A stretch of DNA of 64,000 nt from Candidatus Tectimicrobiota bacterium (lineage in GTDB: Bacteria > JACPUC01): the NCBI GenBank assembly GCA_016192455.1, contig JACPUC010000026.1:62001-126000 (forward strand). The letters are read 5' to 3'. Both the position numbers and the translations under genes were made by a program. Below the pieces are notes generated by a model that worked only from the letters and a program-made list of their open reading frames with translations, had not been told where the DNA came from and did no database searches. Positions 27,543 through 35,378 of this stretch are shown here, piece after piece (the stretch's first letter is position 1; the number at the start of each line of letters is the position of its first letter).

Positions 27543-28715
27543 ATGGCCGCCACTATCACCGTGCGCAAACGCATCCTCCCCCGCCTGCGGCGCGGCCACC
27601 AGTGGGTTTTCAGCAACGAAGTGGTGGCGGTGGAGGGGGAGGCGCAGCCGGGGGAGGTGGCGACCCTGACGGCCGGCGGCAAGCGCGTCGGCAGCGTCTT
27701 CTACCACCCGCACGCGCTCATCGCGGCGCGCCTGTTGACGACCGGCGAGGAGCCGATCGACGCCGCCTTCTATGCCCGGCGGCTGAGCGCGGCGCGCGCC
27801 TACCGCGCCCGCATCCTGCCCGGCGCCCAGGCCTATCGGCTGTGCCACGGGGAGGGGGATTTCCTGCCGGGGCTCATTGTCGACTGGTACAATGGCCACG
27901 CCTGCGTGCAGACGCTCTGCGCGGGGATGGAGCGGGCGCTGCCGGTGATCACCGAGCTGCTGGCGGGCGAGCTTGGCGCCCTCTCCGTCATCGAACGCAA
28001 CACCTCCGTGTTGCGCCGCCATGAAGAGCTGCCGGAGCGCACCGGCGTCCTCTTCGGCAGCGCGCCGGAGGAACTGGATATCGAAGAGGACGGCGCGCGT
28101 TTCACGGTGAACCTCCTCGGCGGCCAGAAGACCGGCTTCTTCTTCGATCAGCGCGACAACCGGCGGGCGGCGCGGGCACTCGCTTCCGGGGGGCGCGTCC
28201 TCGACGCCTACTGCAACGAGGGGGCCTTCGCCGTGCACTGCGCCCTGGGAGGGGCGGCGGCAGTCCTCGGCCTCGACTCGTCGGCGGTGGCCCTCGAACG
28301 CGCCCGCGCCAATGCCGCCTTGAACGGCCTCGGCGAGCGCTGTCGCTTCGAGCGCGGCGAGGTGCCCGAGCTGCTGCGCGCGCTGCGCGAGGCGGGCGAA
28401 CGCTACGACCTTATCATCCTCGATCCGCCCTCCTTCGCCCATACGAAGAAGGCCATCCCGGCGGCAAAGAAGGGCTACCGCGCCATCAACGAAGCCGCGA
28501 TGCGCCTGCTGCAGCGGGGCGGCTTCCTCGTCACCTCCTCCTGCTCGCACCACCTGCGGCGGGACACCTTCGAGCGCCTCCTCGAGGAAGCCGCCGAGGC
28601 CGCGGGCCGCTGCCTGCGGGTGCTGGAGTGGCGGGGTCAGGCGCTCGATCACCCGGTCCTGGCGGCCATGCCGGAGACCGCCTACCTGAAGTGCTGCATT
28701 CTGCAAATCCTCTGA
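27543..28715 (+). CDS. rlmI: RlmI-like 23S rRNA (cytosine-C5) methyltransferase family protein
   Basis: A 390-residue enzyme with an N-terminal PUA domain (RILPRLRRGHQWVFSNEVVAV) and a C-terminal SAM methyltransferase domain. Signatures of the RlmI/RlmK-type group are YRLCHGEGDFLPGLIVDWY, GQKTGFFFDQRDNRRAA, VLDAYCNEGAFAVHCAL, LIILDPPSFAHTKKA and TSSCSHHL. E. coli RlmI methylates C1962 of 23S rRNA; the same function is inferred, not shown. The ATG at 27543 has GGAG 6 bases before it; an ATG at 27531 is the alternative. Confidence 0.9.
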   Translation: MAATITVRKRILPRLRRGHQWVFSNEVVAVEGEAQPGEVATLTAGGKRVGSVFYHPHALIAARLLTTGEEPIDAAFYARRLSAARAYRARILPGAQAYRLCHGEGDFLPGLIVDWYNGHACVQTLCAGMERALPVITELLAGELGALSVIERNTSVLRRHEELPERTGVLFGSAPEELDIEEDGARFTVNLLGGQKTGFFFDQRDNRRAARALASGGRVLDAYCNEGAFAVHCALGGAAAVLGLDSSAVALERARANAALNGLGERCRFERGEVPELLRALREAGERYDLIILDPPSFAHTKKAIPAAKKGYRAINEAAMRLLQRGGFLVTSSCSHHLRRDTFERLLEEAAEAAGRCLRVLEWRGQALDHPVLAAMPETAYLKCCILQIL

Positions 28716-28798
28716 GGCGGGTGCGGCAGCCGGGGTACCGCCGCGGGCCCGCCTCCGTTGCGCTGGCGGAAGAGCGCCGCCTCAGGGGTAGGAACGCG

Positions 28799-29305
28799 AT
28801 GGCTGATGACCTCGAGGTGAGCTGGGCGGAGTACCACCGCAAGGTGGAGCAGCTCGCCCGGATCGTCCGCGACAGCCGCATCGCCCCCGAGCAGATCATC
28901 TGCATCGCCAAGGGAGGTCTGCGCGTCGGCGACATTCTGGCGCGCATCTTCAAGCTGCCGCTCGCCATCCTCGCCGCCGAAGCCTACACTGACCGGAATG
29001 ACCCGCGCGCGCCCAACCGCGTGGTCATCGCCGAGTCCCTGACCAGCACGCGGCAGCCGCTGGGAAGCCGCATCCTCCTCGTCGATGACCTCGTCGATCG
29101 CGGCGGCACCATGCAGGAGGCGGTGGCCTGGCTGCGGCGCCGCGCCGTGACGCCGCCCGCCGAGGTATGGACAGCGGTGATCTGGTACAAGCGCCGCTCG
29201 ATCTTCGCCCCCGACTTTTGGGTTGAAGTCATCGAAGGCGACGAGCCGCCGTGGATCGTCCAGCCCTTCGAGCGCTACGAGCACCTGCGTCCGGAGGACC
29301 TCTGA
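28799..29305 (+). CDS. Phosphoribosyltransferase (type I, purine-type)
   Basis: A 168-residue type I phosphoribosyltransferase. The PRPP-binding loop is RILLVDDLVDRGGTM, preceded by IICIAKGGLRVGDILARI, the PPi loop. The acidic DD of that motif and the surrounding hydrophobic strand are canonical. This resembles the Gpt or hypoxanthine/xanthine-type salvage enzymes, but the purine-contact region is not diagnostic. Start 28799 has TAGGA about 6 bases upstream. Its stop overlaps the start of the next gene (TGATG, 29303-29307), so the two are probably translated together. Confidence 0.9.
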   Translation: MADDLEVSWAEYHRKVEQLARIVRDSRIAPEQIICIAKGGLRVGDILARIFKLPLAILAAEAYTDRNDPRAPNRVVIAESLTSTRQPLGSRILLVDDLVDRGGTMQEAVAWLRRRAVTPPAEVWTAVIWYKRRSIFAPDFWVEVIEGDEPPWIVQPFERYEHLRPEDL

Positions 29306-30030
29306 TGGCAAGCCGCGCGGCACGCCCCCTTGCGACTCGCTGGGAGCGGAGGCTGCGAAGCGTCTCGACCTGGATTGCCCTGCTGCTGGCGCTTGGGGTG
29401 GGACAGAGCGCCGCCCTGGCGCTGCTCCTGGAGCGCGCGCCCGGCGGCGGCGGGGACTGGCGCCAGGTGGGGAACGCCTCGGAAGGCGTGGGCCCGCTGG
29501 GGGCAACGCCATCGCTCGCGCAGCAGCGGCAGCGGCCCTTCCCCGATGTCTACTACCACGCCGACAAGGTCATCCGCTTCAGGCTTGGCGCGGGTTCGCT
29601 GGCGCTCTTCAATGAGAAGGGGGAGCCCACCCGCGTCCACAATGATCCGCAGCAGGCGCTCGGGCCGCCTGATCACGGCCTGCAAGGCTGGCCGTACACC
29701 GGCGCGGTGTCGCTGGGAAACGGCGGCGAGATCATCCTCGGTTTCCCCACCTGCATCGAGGATGGCGAGGGAGACGATTTCATCGTGCACGAGATCGTCA
29801 CGCCGGAGCGCGCCGAGGTCTTCGGCAGCCTGACGCCGGAGCCGCGGGACTTCCGCCTCCTAGGCACCGCCAGCGGCACGACGCGCTTCGATCTTGCCGC
29901 CGCCGGCGTGCAGCGGGTCTACCTCATCAGGATCGTGGACCAGAACGACGTCCGCACCCCTTCGCCCTTTGCCGGCTTCGATGTGGACGCGGTGGAGGTG
30001 ATCCACCCGTGCCAGCCGTTCACGAGCTGA
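29305..30030 (+). CDS. Membrane-anchored or exported beta-rich protein of unknown function
   Basis: A 241-residue protein with one hydrophobic N-terminal segment (STWIALLLALGVGQSAALAL) that could be a signal anchor. After a linker, a beta-rich domain includes QALGPPDHGLQGWPYTG, VSLGNGGEIILGFPTCIEDG, DDFIVHEIV and YLIRIVDQNDV. This pattern occurs in bacterial surface proteins of unknown role; I infer a lectin-like or jelly-roll fold. It overlaps the phosphoribosyltransferase gene by one base. Confidence 0.75.
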   Translation: MASRAARPLATRWERRLRSVSTWIALLLALGVGQSAALALLLERAPGGGGDWRQVGNASEGVGPLGATPSLAQQRQRPFPDVYYHADKVIRFRLGAGSLALFNEKGEPTRVHNDPQQALGPPDHGLQGWPYTGAVSLGNGGEIILGFPTCIEDGEGDDFIVHEIVTPERAEVFGSLTPEPRDFRLLGTASGTTRFDLAAAGVQRVYLIRIVDQNDVRTPSPFAGFDVDAVEVIHPCQPFTS

Positions 30031-30111
30031 GCGCGGGCGCCGCAGGAGCCCATCGGCCAGCCGCCACCGCCGGCCTGGATGACTCATCACCCGTGCAGGG
30101 AGGAGCAGCGC

Positions 30112-30867
30112 ATGCGCCTGAAGGATCGCGTCGTCATCATCACCGGCAGCGCCCAGGGCATCGGCAAGGTGTACGCCCAACGCTGCGCCCGCGAAGGAGC
30201 CAGGGTGGTCCTCACGGACATCCTCGACACCCAGCCGGCGGCGGAGGAGCTGCGCAAGAGCGGGGCCGAGGTGCTCGCCCTGCGGACCGATGTCGCCAAG
30301 GAGCAGAACACCAACGCCATGGCCGCGCAGACGATCGCACGCTTCGGGCGCATCGACGTGCTGGTGAACAACGCGGCCATCTTCGCCACCCTGCCGCTGC
30401 AGGATTTCTGGAACATCCCGGTGACGGAGTGGGACCGCGTCATGGAAGTCAACGTGAAGGGGAACTTCCTCTGCGTCAAGGCGGTGCTGCCGCAGATGCG
30501 CAAGCAAGGGGGCGGCAAGATCATCAACATCGCCTCGGGGGTGGCCTTCAAGGGGGTGCCGTACATGCTCCACTACGTCAGCTCGAAGGGCGCCGTCGTC
30601 TCCCTGACGCGGGCCATGGCGCGCGAGCTGGGACCCTTCAACATCGCGGTGAACGCCATCGCGCCCGGTTACACGATGAGCGAAGGCGTCCTGGCGCGCC
30701 CCGAGCAGGTGAATCAAATGCGCCGCCCCATCGTCGAGAGCCGCTGCTTCAAACGCGACGAGGTGCCCGAGGACCTCACCGGCACCCTCGTCTACCTCGC
30801 CAGCGCCGACAGCGACTTCGTTACCGGACAGATTCTCGCCGTGGACGGCGGCTCCGTCATGCACTGA
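30112..30867 (+). CDS. SDR family oxidoreductase (paralogue A)
   Basis: A 251-residue classical SDR. TGSAQGIGKVYAQRCAREGA is the nucleotide site, DVLVNNAAIF the NNAG motif, NIASGVAFKG the serine region, YVSSKGAVVSLTRAMA the YxxxK motif and IAPGYTMSEG follows. GGGAGGAG lies 8 bases before the start. It closely resembles the next gene (30970) and more distantly 26512. Substrate unknown; a tandem pair suggests duplication and specialisation. Confidence 0.95.
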   Translation: MRLKDRVVIITGSAQGIGKVYAQRCAREGARVVLTDILDTQPAAEELRKSGAEVLALRTDVAKEQNTNAMAAQTIARFGRIDVLVNNAAIFATLPLQDFWNIPVTEWDRVMEVNVKGNFLCVKAVLPQMRKQGGGKIINIASGVAFKGVPYMLHYVSSKGAVVSLTRAMARELGPFNIAVNAIAPGYTMSEGVLARPEQVNQMRRPIVESRCFKRDEVPEDLTGTLVYLASADSDFVTGQILAVDGGSVMH

Positions 30868-30969
30868 GACGGTGCGGGACGAACGGCGCCTCGGCGCTCG
30901 GCTGGGCTCCATCGCGCAGCGGCTGTCGTCCCCGCTGCGGCGCCGGCGGATGAGAGAAAGGATGCACCC

Positions 30970-31725
30970 ATGCGGTTGAAAGATCAGGTCGTTATCATCA
31001 CGGGAGGCGCCCAGGGGATTGGCAAGGTGTATGGGCAACGCTGCGCGGCCGAGGGCGCCAAGGTCGTGCTAGCGGACATCCGTGACGCCGAACCGGTGGC
31101 GGCGGAGCTGCGCCAGGGCGGCGCCGAGGCGCTGGCGCTGCACACCGACGTGGCCGACGAGACGAGCACGGCAGAGATGGCCCGCCGGACCGTGGAGCGC
31201 TTCGGGCGCATCGACGTGCTGGTGAACAACGCGGCGGTCTTCGCCATCACCAATCCGAGAGATTTCTGGGAGATTCCAACCTCGGATTGGGACCTGGCAA
31301 TGGCGGTGAACGTGAAGGGACCGTTCCTTTGCACCAAGGCGGTGCTGCCGCGGATGCGCGCGCAGGGGAAGGGGAAGATCATCAACATCGCCTCGGGGAC
31401 GGCTTTCAAAGGGACCGTCGGGGTCCTCCACTACGTGAGCTCCAAGGGAGCGGTCATCTCCCTCACCCGCACCATGGCGCGCGAGCTGGGCCCCTTCAAC
31501 ATCGCCGTGAACGCCATCGCACCGGGATTCGTCTTGCATGAGGGGATGCGCGCCAGCACGGCGCAGGTCGCGTCGATGAGCGAGCCGGTGAAGAAGAGCC
31601 GCTGCTTCCAGCGCGATCAGACGCCCGAGGACCTCACCGGCACTCTCGTCTACTTGGCGAGCGCGGACAGCGACTTCGTCACCGGGCAGGTCATCGCCGT
31701 GGACGGCGGCTCCGTGATGCACTAG
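30970..31725 (+). CDS. SDR family oxidoreductase (paralogue B)
   Basis: A 251-residue classical SDR sharing most of its motifs with the preceding gene: MRLKDQVVIITGGAQGIGKV, DVLVNNAAVF, NIASGTAFKG, YVSSKGAVISLTRTMA and DFVTGQVIAVDGGSVMH. AAGGA lies upstream of the start. The stop codon at 31723-31725 touches the first base of the 32-bp repeat flanking the parS site. A divergent middle region (VLHEGMRASTAQVASMSEPV) may set a different substrate. Confidence 0.95.
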   Translation: MRLKDQVVIITGGAQGIGKVYGQRCAAEGAKVVLADIRDAEPVAAELRQGGAEALALHTDVADETSTAEMARRTVERFGRIDVLVNNAAVFAITNPRDFWEIPTSDWDLAMAVNVKGPFLCTKAVLPRMRAQGKGKIINIASGTAFKGTVGVLHYVSSKGAVISLTRTMARELGPFNIAVNAIAPGFVLHEGMRASTAQVASMSEPVKKSRCFQRDQTPEDLTGTLVYLASADSDFVTGQVIAVDGGSVMH

Positions 31726-31822
31726 GGTCACGTCGTACACCCGCGCGGAAAAATGCACATGTTCCACGTGGAACATCGACCAAGTCCAGCGGGTCACGTC
31801 GTACACCCGCGCGGAAAAATGC
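31725..31822. repeat. Direct 32-bp repeats flanking the parS site
   Basis: Identical 32-base copies at 31725-31756 and 31791-31822, beginning GGGTCACGTCGTACACCCGC, are separated by 34 bases that contain the parS palindrome. Only two copies exist, so this is not a CRISPR array. Confidence 0.9.
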
Positions 31823-32137
31823 GCCCCCTCAGCGGTAGAATTGGCGCAAAGATTCTTGCTGGAGGGATGCTTGATCCCTCGCTCGCCCGAGCCCCTTGGC
31901 TGCCGAGAGCAGGCGTTCCCGCGCTCGATGGGAGGGCACCCCTCCCCCCCGCCGGCAGCGCTTCGGATCAGCGGCATCTCTCCCCTTGCTCCTAAAGGGA
32001 AGAGCACGTATCCTTAGCAGATGGGAGAGGAGACAACGCCGGCGGCCGGGGGGAGGCGCCGTTCGCCGTGGCCCAGCGGGGCCGGCCGCCGTGATCCGGG
32101 AAGGTAGGGTCGGCGGCCGCAGCGAAGGAGGACCATC
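31726..32137. other. Noncoding region with parS and direct repeats
   Basis: About 410 bases between the SDR and the HELVH gene. The first hundred hold the parS site and two repeats. The remainder is GC-rich without a credible gene or clear promoter. Confidence 0.6.
31760..31775. promoter_or_regulatory. parS centromere site (ParB binding site)
   Basis: TGTTCCACGTGGAACA is a perfect 16-bp palindrome and matches the chromosomal parS consensus of the ParABS system exactly, in the variant described for pseudomonads. One copy was found. It nucleates ParB binding and SMC loading in known systems and usually marks the origin-proximal part of a chromosome. No parA or parB is in the window. Confidence 0.9.
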
Positions 32138-32731
32138 ATGGAGCGACAGGCTGGCGCCGCGATGGTTGCAAGTCCTCCGCAGCACTTCAGCAACGAGCAG
32201 CTTGGCCTCATTGCCAGCCTCACGGATGTGGCGGAAGAGGCAATCGCCGGCCACTACAAGATCGGCATGAAGGAGTGGCGGCACTGCAGGTACGACATCC
32301 GCACGCAGCGCGACGAGGCCCAGCCGCCGCAAGCCACGGAGGCTTTCGCGGAGGTCAGCAGGTACGAGTGCGTGGCCCTGCCCGACTCGCGGCAGGCGCG
32401 GCGCTTCGATCTCTACCGCATCCGCATCTACGATGCAGCGATCCTTCATGCTCTCCACAACCGTCAGGCGCTGCACGAGTTCGAGCCTCTCCTGCTCTAC
32501 ATCCTCACCCATGAGCTGGTGCATGTGGTGCGGTTCGGCAGAATGAATCAGGCCTTCTGGGTGAGCCCGAAGGAGCGGCAGGCAGAGGAGGCGCGGGTAC
32601 ACAAGGTCACGCACGACATCCTGCGGGCCCTTGCGTTCCAGCGCTTGCCGTCGATTCTCAATCACTACGCCGGATTCTGCGCTCTCCCCGCCCTCCCCGC
32701 CAGGAAAGGCCTCGGTAAGGCCGGCCCGTGA
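32138..32731 (+). CDS. HELVH-motif putative zinc metallopeptidase-like protein
   Basis: A 197-residue soluble protein with the zinc-binding pattern HExxH in LYILTHELVHVVRFG. The flanking sequence (DLYRIRIYDAAILHALHN, SPKERQAEEARVHKVTHDIL) is consistent with a short gluzincin-like fold in which a third ligand may be the EE-x4-H. GGAGG lies 6 bases before the start. The same arrangement, a HELVH protein beside an FmdB-type gene, is something I recall from deltaproteobacterial genomes. Enzymatic activity is unproven. Confidence 0.75.
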   Translation: MERQAGAAMVASPPQHFSNEQLGLIASLTDVAEEAIAGHYKIGMKEWRHCRYDIRTQRDEAQPPQATEAFAEVSRYECVALPDSRQARRFDLYRIRIYDAAILHALHNRQALHEFEPLLLYILTHELVHVVRFGRMNQAFWVSPKERQAEEARVHKVTHDILRALAFQRLPSILNHYAGFCALPALPARKGLGKAGP

Positions 32732-32846
32732 CGAATGGGGGAGCACCCCGCCACGATCTCCCGTCACCGCGGCGATCTCTTGGCGGGGGGGCGCTTCAGA
32801 GGGCCGCAGCGACGCGGTTGGTGTGGGGTTGGCGCCGCCCGCCGGC

Positions 32847-32875
32847 TTGACAAGGCGCCGAGGCGTCCTTATATT
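32847..32875 (+). promoter_or_regulatory. Sigma-70 promoter of the FmdB-like gene
   Basis: TTGACA (32847-32852) and TATATT (32870-32875) are 17 bases apart. The start of transcription would be near 32882, about 95 bases before the FmdB start. One of the two best promoters in the window. Confidence 0.8.
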
Positions 32876-32975
32876 GGCGCTGCGTGAAGCGCCGCGATCC
32901 ATCTCGAGCAGCAGTGGAATAGAAGAGTTTCTCTTGTGCGTGTAAGGTGAGTTTCAAAGCGGAGGAAGTGGGACG

Positions 32976-33281
32976 ATGCCAATCTACGAGTACCGCTGCG
33001 CCGAGTGTAGTGCCGAGTTTGAGAAGATGCAGAAGTTCTCGGATGCGCCGGTATCGAGTTGTCCTCACTGTGGCGGCGCGGTGCACAAGCTGATCTCGCA
33101 CTCGACCTTCCATCTCAAGGGTTCCGGCTGGTACGTCACGGACTACGCCAAGAAGTCCTCGTCCGCCCCCTCTCCCAGCAAGAGTGAGAACTCTGAGAAG
33201 GCCCGCGCCTCCAGCAGCGACGCGAGCCCATCAAGCAGTTCACCTTCGTCAAGCACGGCGAGCAGTGCCTCGGACGATTAA
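32976..33281 (+). CDS. FmdB family zinc ribbon protein
   Basis: A 101-residue protein. The first 60 residues are a zinc ribbon with [20 protein letters not shown] and [10 protein letters not shown] (two CxxC knuckles), the definition of the FmdB/regulatory zinc ribbon family. The rest is a serine-rich low-complexity tail. FmdB was first described as a putative regulator of formamidase in Methylophilus; in most bacteria its role is unknown. A strong promoter lies at 32847-32875 and a terminator at 33382-33419. Confidence 0.9.
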   Translation: MPIYEYRCAECSAEFEKMQKFSDAPVSSCPHCGGAVHKLISHSTFHLKGSGWYVTDYAKKSSSAPSPSKSENSEKARASSSDASPSSSSPSSSTASSASDD

Positions 33282-33381
33282 CAGGAGGGGAAACCTCTTC
33301 TCTCCCCCGGAACCATGGCGTCTCGACCTGCTGAGGGTTGCGCCGGGAAGGTAACCGGCAAGACCACGACTGTCGTTCCAT

Positions 33382-33419
33382 CTCCGGAGCCTTCCCCCGT
33401 GAAGCTCCGGAGTTTTGTT
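33382..33419 (+). terminator. Rho-independent terminator after the FmdB-like gene
   Basis: CTCCGGAG, a base, and CTTC pair with GAAG and CTCCGGAG around a short loop, followed by TTTTG. It lies about 100 bases after the FmdB stop. Confidence 0.75.
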
Positions 33420-33491
33420 TCCGGCTCCCCTCGGCTGCCTGACGCTGAGCCGCCGTGCTAGAGACCTTCCACCAAGAGCGTGGGACGCGCG

Positions 33492-33710
33492 ATGCCGTTG
33501 GGAACCATCCGAGAAGCAGACTTCAGGAACGGACGCGGCGCCATCGAGTTCGAGGGGCGGCTCATCCCGTTTTCCTGGAAGGATGTTGCGAACCGGTCGA
33601 TGAAAGGGCTGGAGCCGGGGGTGCGGGTTCTCTTCACGCTTCTGGAGCGCGGGGATGCGAGCCGCGCCGTGGCGGTGCGACGCTTTCCCTCTGCGGGTGC
33701 GGCGAGCTGA
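33492..33710 (+). CDS. Small beta-barrel (cold-shock-like) protein
   Basis: A 72-residue protein, MPLGTIREADFRNGRGAIEF, then EGRLIPFSWKDV, GLEPGVRVLFTLLE and RAVAVRRF. The strand pattern, with GxGAIEF and the V-x-FTL region, recalls a cold-shock/OB-fold, but the RNA-binding RNP motifs are not conserved, so this is only a fold suggestion. The ATG is preceded by no strong ribosome site. The GTG at 33480 is a possible earlier start. Confidence 0.6.
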   Translation: MPLGTIREADFRNGRGAIEFEGRLIPFSWKDVANRSMKGLEPGVRVLFTLLERGDASRAVAVRRFPSAGAAS

Positions 33711-33791
33711 GCCGTCGCATCGCGGGGGGACGCCCGGCGCAGCGTCATGGCCGAGGCCGGCGAGCGGCGCCGACGGCGTTCTCGATCGGAT

Positions 33792-34586
33792 TCAAAAGCC
33801 AAAACCAGCTAGGAGCGAGTCAACCTCATCCTGCTTGACGCCCTGCCGCGAGGGGCCGCCGTTGAACGTCGGCGCCTGGAGGGATGTCTCTTCGTCGGCG
33901 GAGACGGCAGCAGTGGAAACGCCGAAGCGTTTCACCAGCGAGGCGAGGTTCGTCTCCAGCTCATTCAAAAGGCTGAGCACTTTCTGCAGGATCTGACCGG
34001 TCAAGTCCTGAAAGGCCTGCGCCATCACGATCTCGGTGAGCTCGTGCTGCGAGCGCGTCGAGAAATCCCCAAGGAATCCTTTCAGACTCTCCACCCGCGC
34101 CAGGAAGGCGTCGACCTTTGCCCGGCGGCGCCGCGGCGAGCTGCGCAGCTCGTCCAGCAGCCTCCCAAGCTCGGCAATCCCGGCGTCAAGCTCCTCGTGC
34201 TCCTGGAACTTCTGCTCGCAGATGCCAAGGGTCGTGTTGGCGGCGCGGTCGGTCATCTTCAGCACGTAGTCGAGCCGGTCCGCTGCTTCCGGCATCTCGT
34301 GCTCGGTGATCTGCTTCATGCGCGGGGCGATCACCTGCTTCAGCTCGCGCAGGCCGGCGTTAAGGTTTTGCGCGAGCTTGCCCAACTCGGCCAGCAGATC
34401 GGCATCGCAGAGCTTCGTGAGGCTGTTGATGGCGGCCTCCACTTCCTCGAGGTTTCCCGTCACCAGTCCTTCCAGCCCGTTCTGCTTCTGCTCCATGGCC
34501 TTGATGATTCCCTCGCTTGAACGGCCGGATCCAGCCTGGCGCGAGGCGATGTCACGCGCTGCCTGCGGCGCTTCCTGGTTGGGCAT
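33792..34586 (-). CDS. cheZ: CheZ-like chemotaxis protein (CheY phosphatase)
   Basis: A 264-residue protein with a long helical hairpin. Recognisable CheZ elements are MPEAADRLDYVLKMTDRAAN (dimerisation/hairpin), VMAQAFQDLTGQILQKV carrying the catalytic glutamine region (QDLTGQ), and a C-terminal tail QDEVDSLLAGFGF, the CheY-binding amphipathic helix. It dephosphorylates CheY-P and so sets flagellar switching in motile bacteria with CheZ. It is isolated here: no che or flagellar gene adjoins it. GAGG lies 9 bases before the start. Confidence 0.9.
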   Translation of the reverse strand: MPNQEAPQAARDIASRQAGSGRSSEGIIKAMEQKQNGLEGLVTGNLEEVEAAINSLTKLCDADLLAELGKLAQNLNAGLRELKQVIAPRMKQITEHEMPEAADRLDYVLKMTDRAANTTLGICEQKFQEHEELDAGIAELGRLLDELRSSPRRRRAKVDAFLARVESLKGFLGDFSTRSQHELTEIVMAQAFQDLTGQILQKVLSLLNELETNLASLVKRFGVSTAAVSADEETSLQAPTFNGGPSRQGVKQDEVDSLLAGFGF

Positions 34587-35378
34587 CTCGGTCGTCCTCG
34601 CCTCATCCTCTCCTGAAGCCTTGACGGTCAGCCTGGGACTAGGGCGTTCGAGCGGCGGCCAGGACCTCGCCTCAGGCGTCGAACTCGCTGCCGAAGCACG
34701 CTGCCGGCTTCAGCTCTCCCCCTGAACACGCATCGTCACCTTGCTCCATTCTCTTGAATAGGAAAGTACCACGAGGCCAGCGCCGCCTTCTCCCGGGCCT
34801 CGCCGCTCAGTGCCGACGCGACTCGACAGCGGCGGCGAAGTTCGGCCCAGGCGCGGGAACGTCCCTTCTTGCGGAGTACCACTCCTGAGAATGGAGGCAC
34901 AATCCGTGCCGAAGCCGTGCTGAGTGCGAGGCTTTGTTCAGGCTCGGCGGCGCGGCGAAGCTGGAAGGCGCGTCGATGGGCGCGAATCTGGGCGGCCGCC
35001 TCGCGGCGCCTGCCGCGAACCTCACGAGCGTCCATGAGACGTTATCAGCCAGGATTACGAGGGGCTCGACGGCGGTGCGTCCCAGGTCGGATGCGGGGAG
35101 GCCGCCGGAGAGACAAGGGGTTGCAGGCAGAATTTGCCGTGAAGTTCTAGCGCAAATACTTGGACAGGAACGCCGGCACGGGCCCGCCAGCCTGACGGTT
35201 GATCTTCGGGATGGAGAGCGCGCATCTTGGGGTGATCCACCTCCCCCATCCCTCGGCGCCGGCTCTCCTTACAACCTGGGGCCGGCTTTTGTTCTCATCG
35301 GGGCTATGGTAGCATTCCGCCAACGCGTAACGCGACGACCGTCGCGGACCTTCCCGAGTTCATCCACGAGGATCCCAC
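34587..35378. other. Sparse region upstream of the DsbA-like gene
   Basis: About 790 bases with one doubtful minus-strand open frame at 34736-35035. A GCCGGC stem (35258-35263 with 35281-35286, 17-base loop) followed by TTTTG looks like a terminator on the plus strand, but no plus-strand gene ends before it; an unannotated short transcript is possible. Nothing else is recognised. Confidence 0.4.
34736..35035 (-). CDS. Doubtful small arginine-rich protein
   Basis: A 99-residue open frame on the minus strand (MDAREVRGRRREAAAQIRAH ... ASWYFPIQENGAR). Its third codon positions are moderately GC-rich, but no ribosome site or family is seen and it could be accidental. Confidence 0.3.
   Translation of the reverse strand: MDAREVRGRRREAAAQIRAHRRAFQLRRAAEPEQSLALSTASARIVPPFSGVVLRKKGRSRAWAELRRRCRVASALSGEAREKAALASWYFPIQENGAR

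Noticed and set aside
31725-31822. CRISPR-like array
   Set aside because: Only two 32-bp repeats and one spacer are present, and the spacer contains a parS site.
33285-33380. Riboswitch-like structure after the FmdB gene
   Set aside because: I compared it mentally with c-di-GMP and SAM types but found no matching conserved core.
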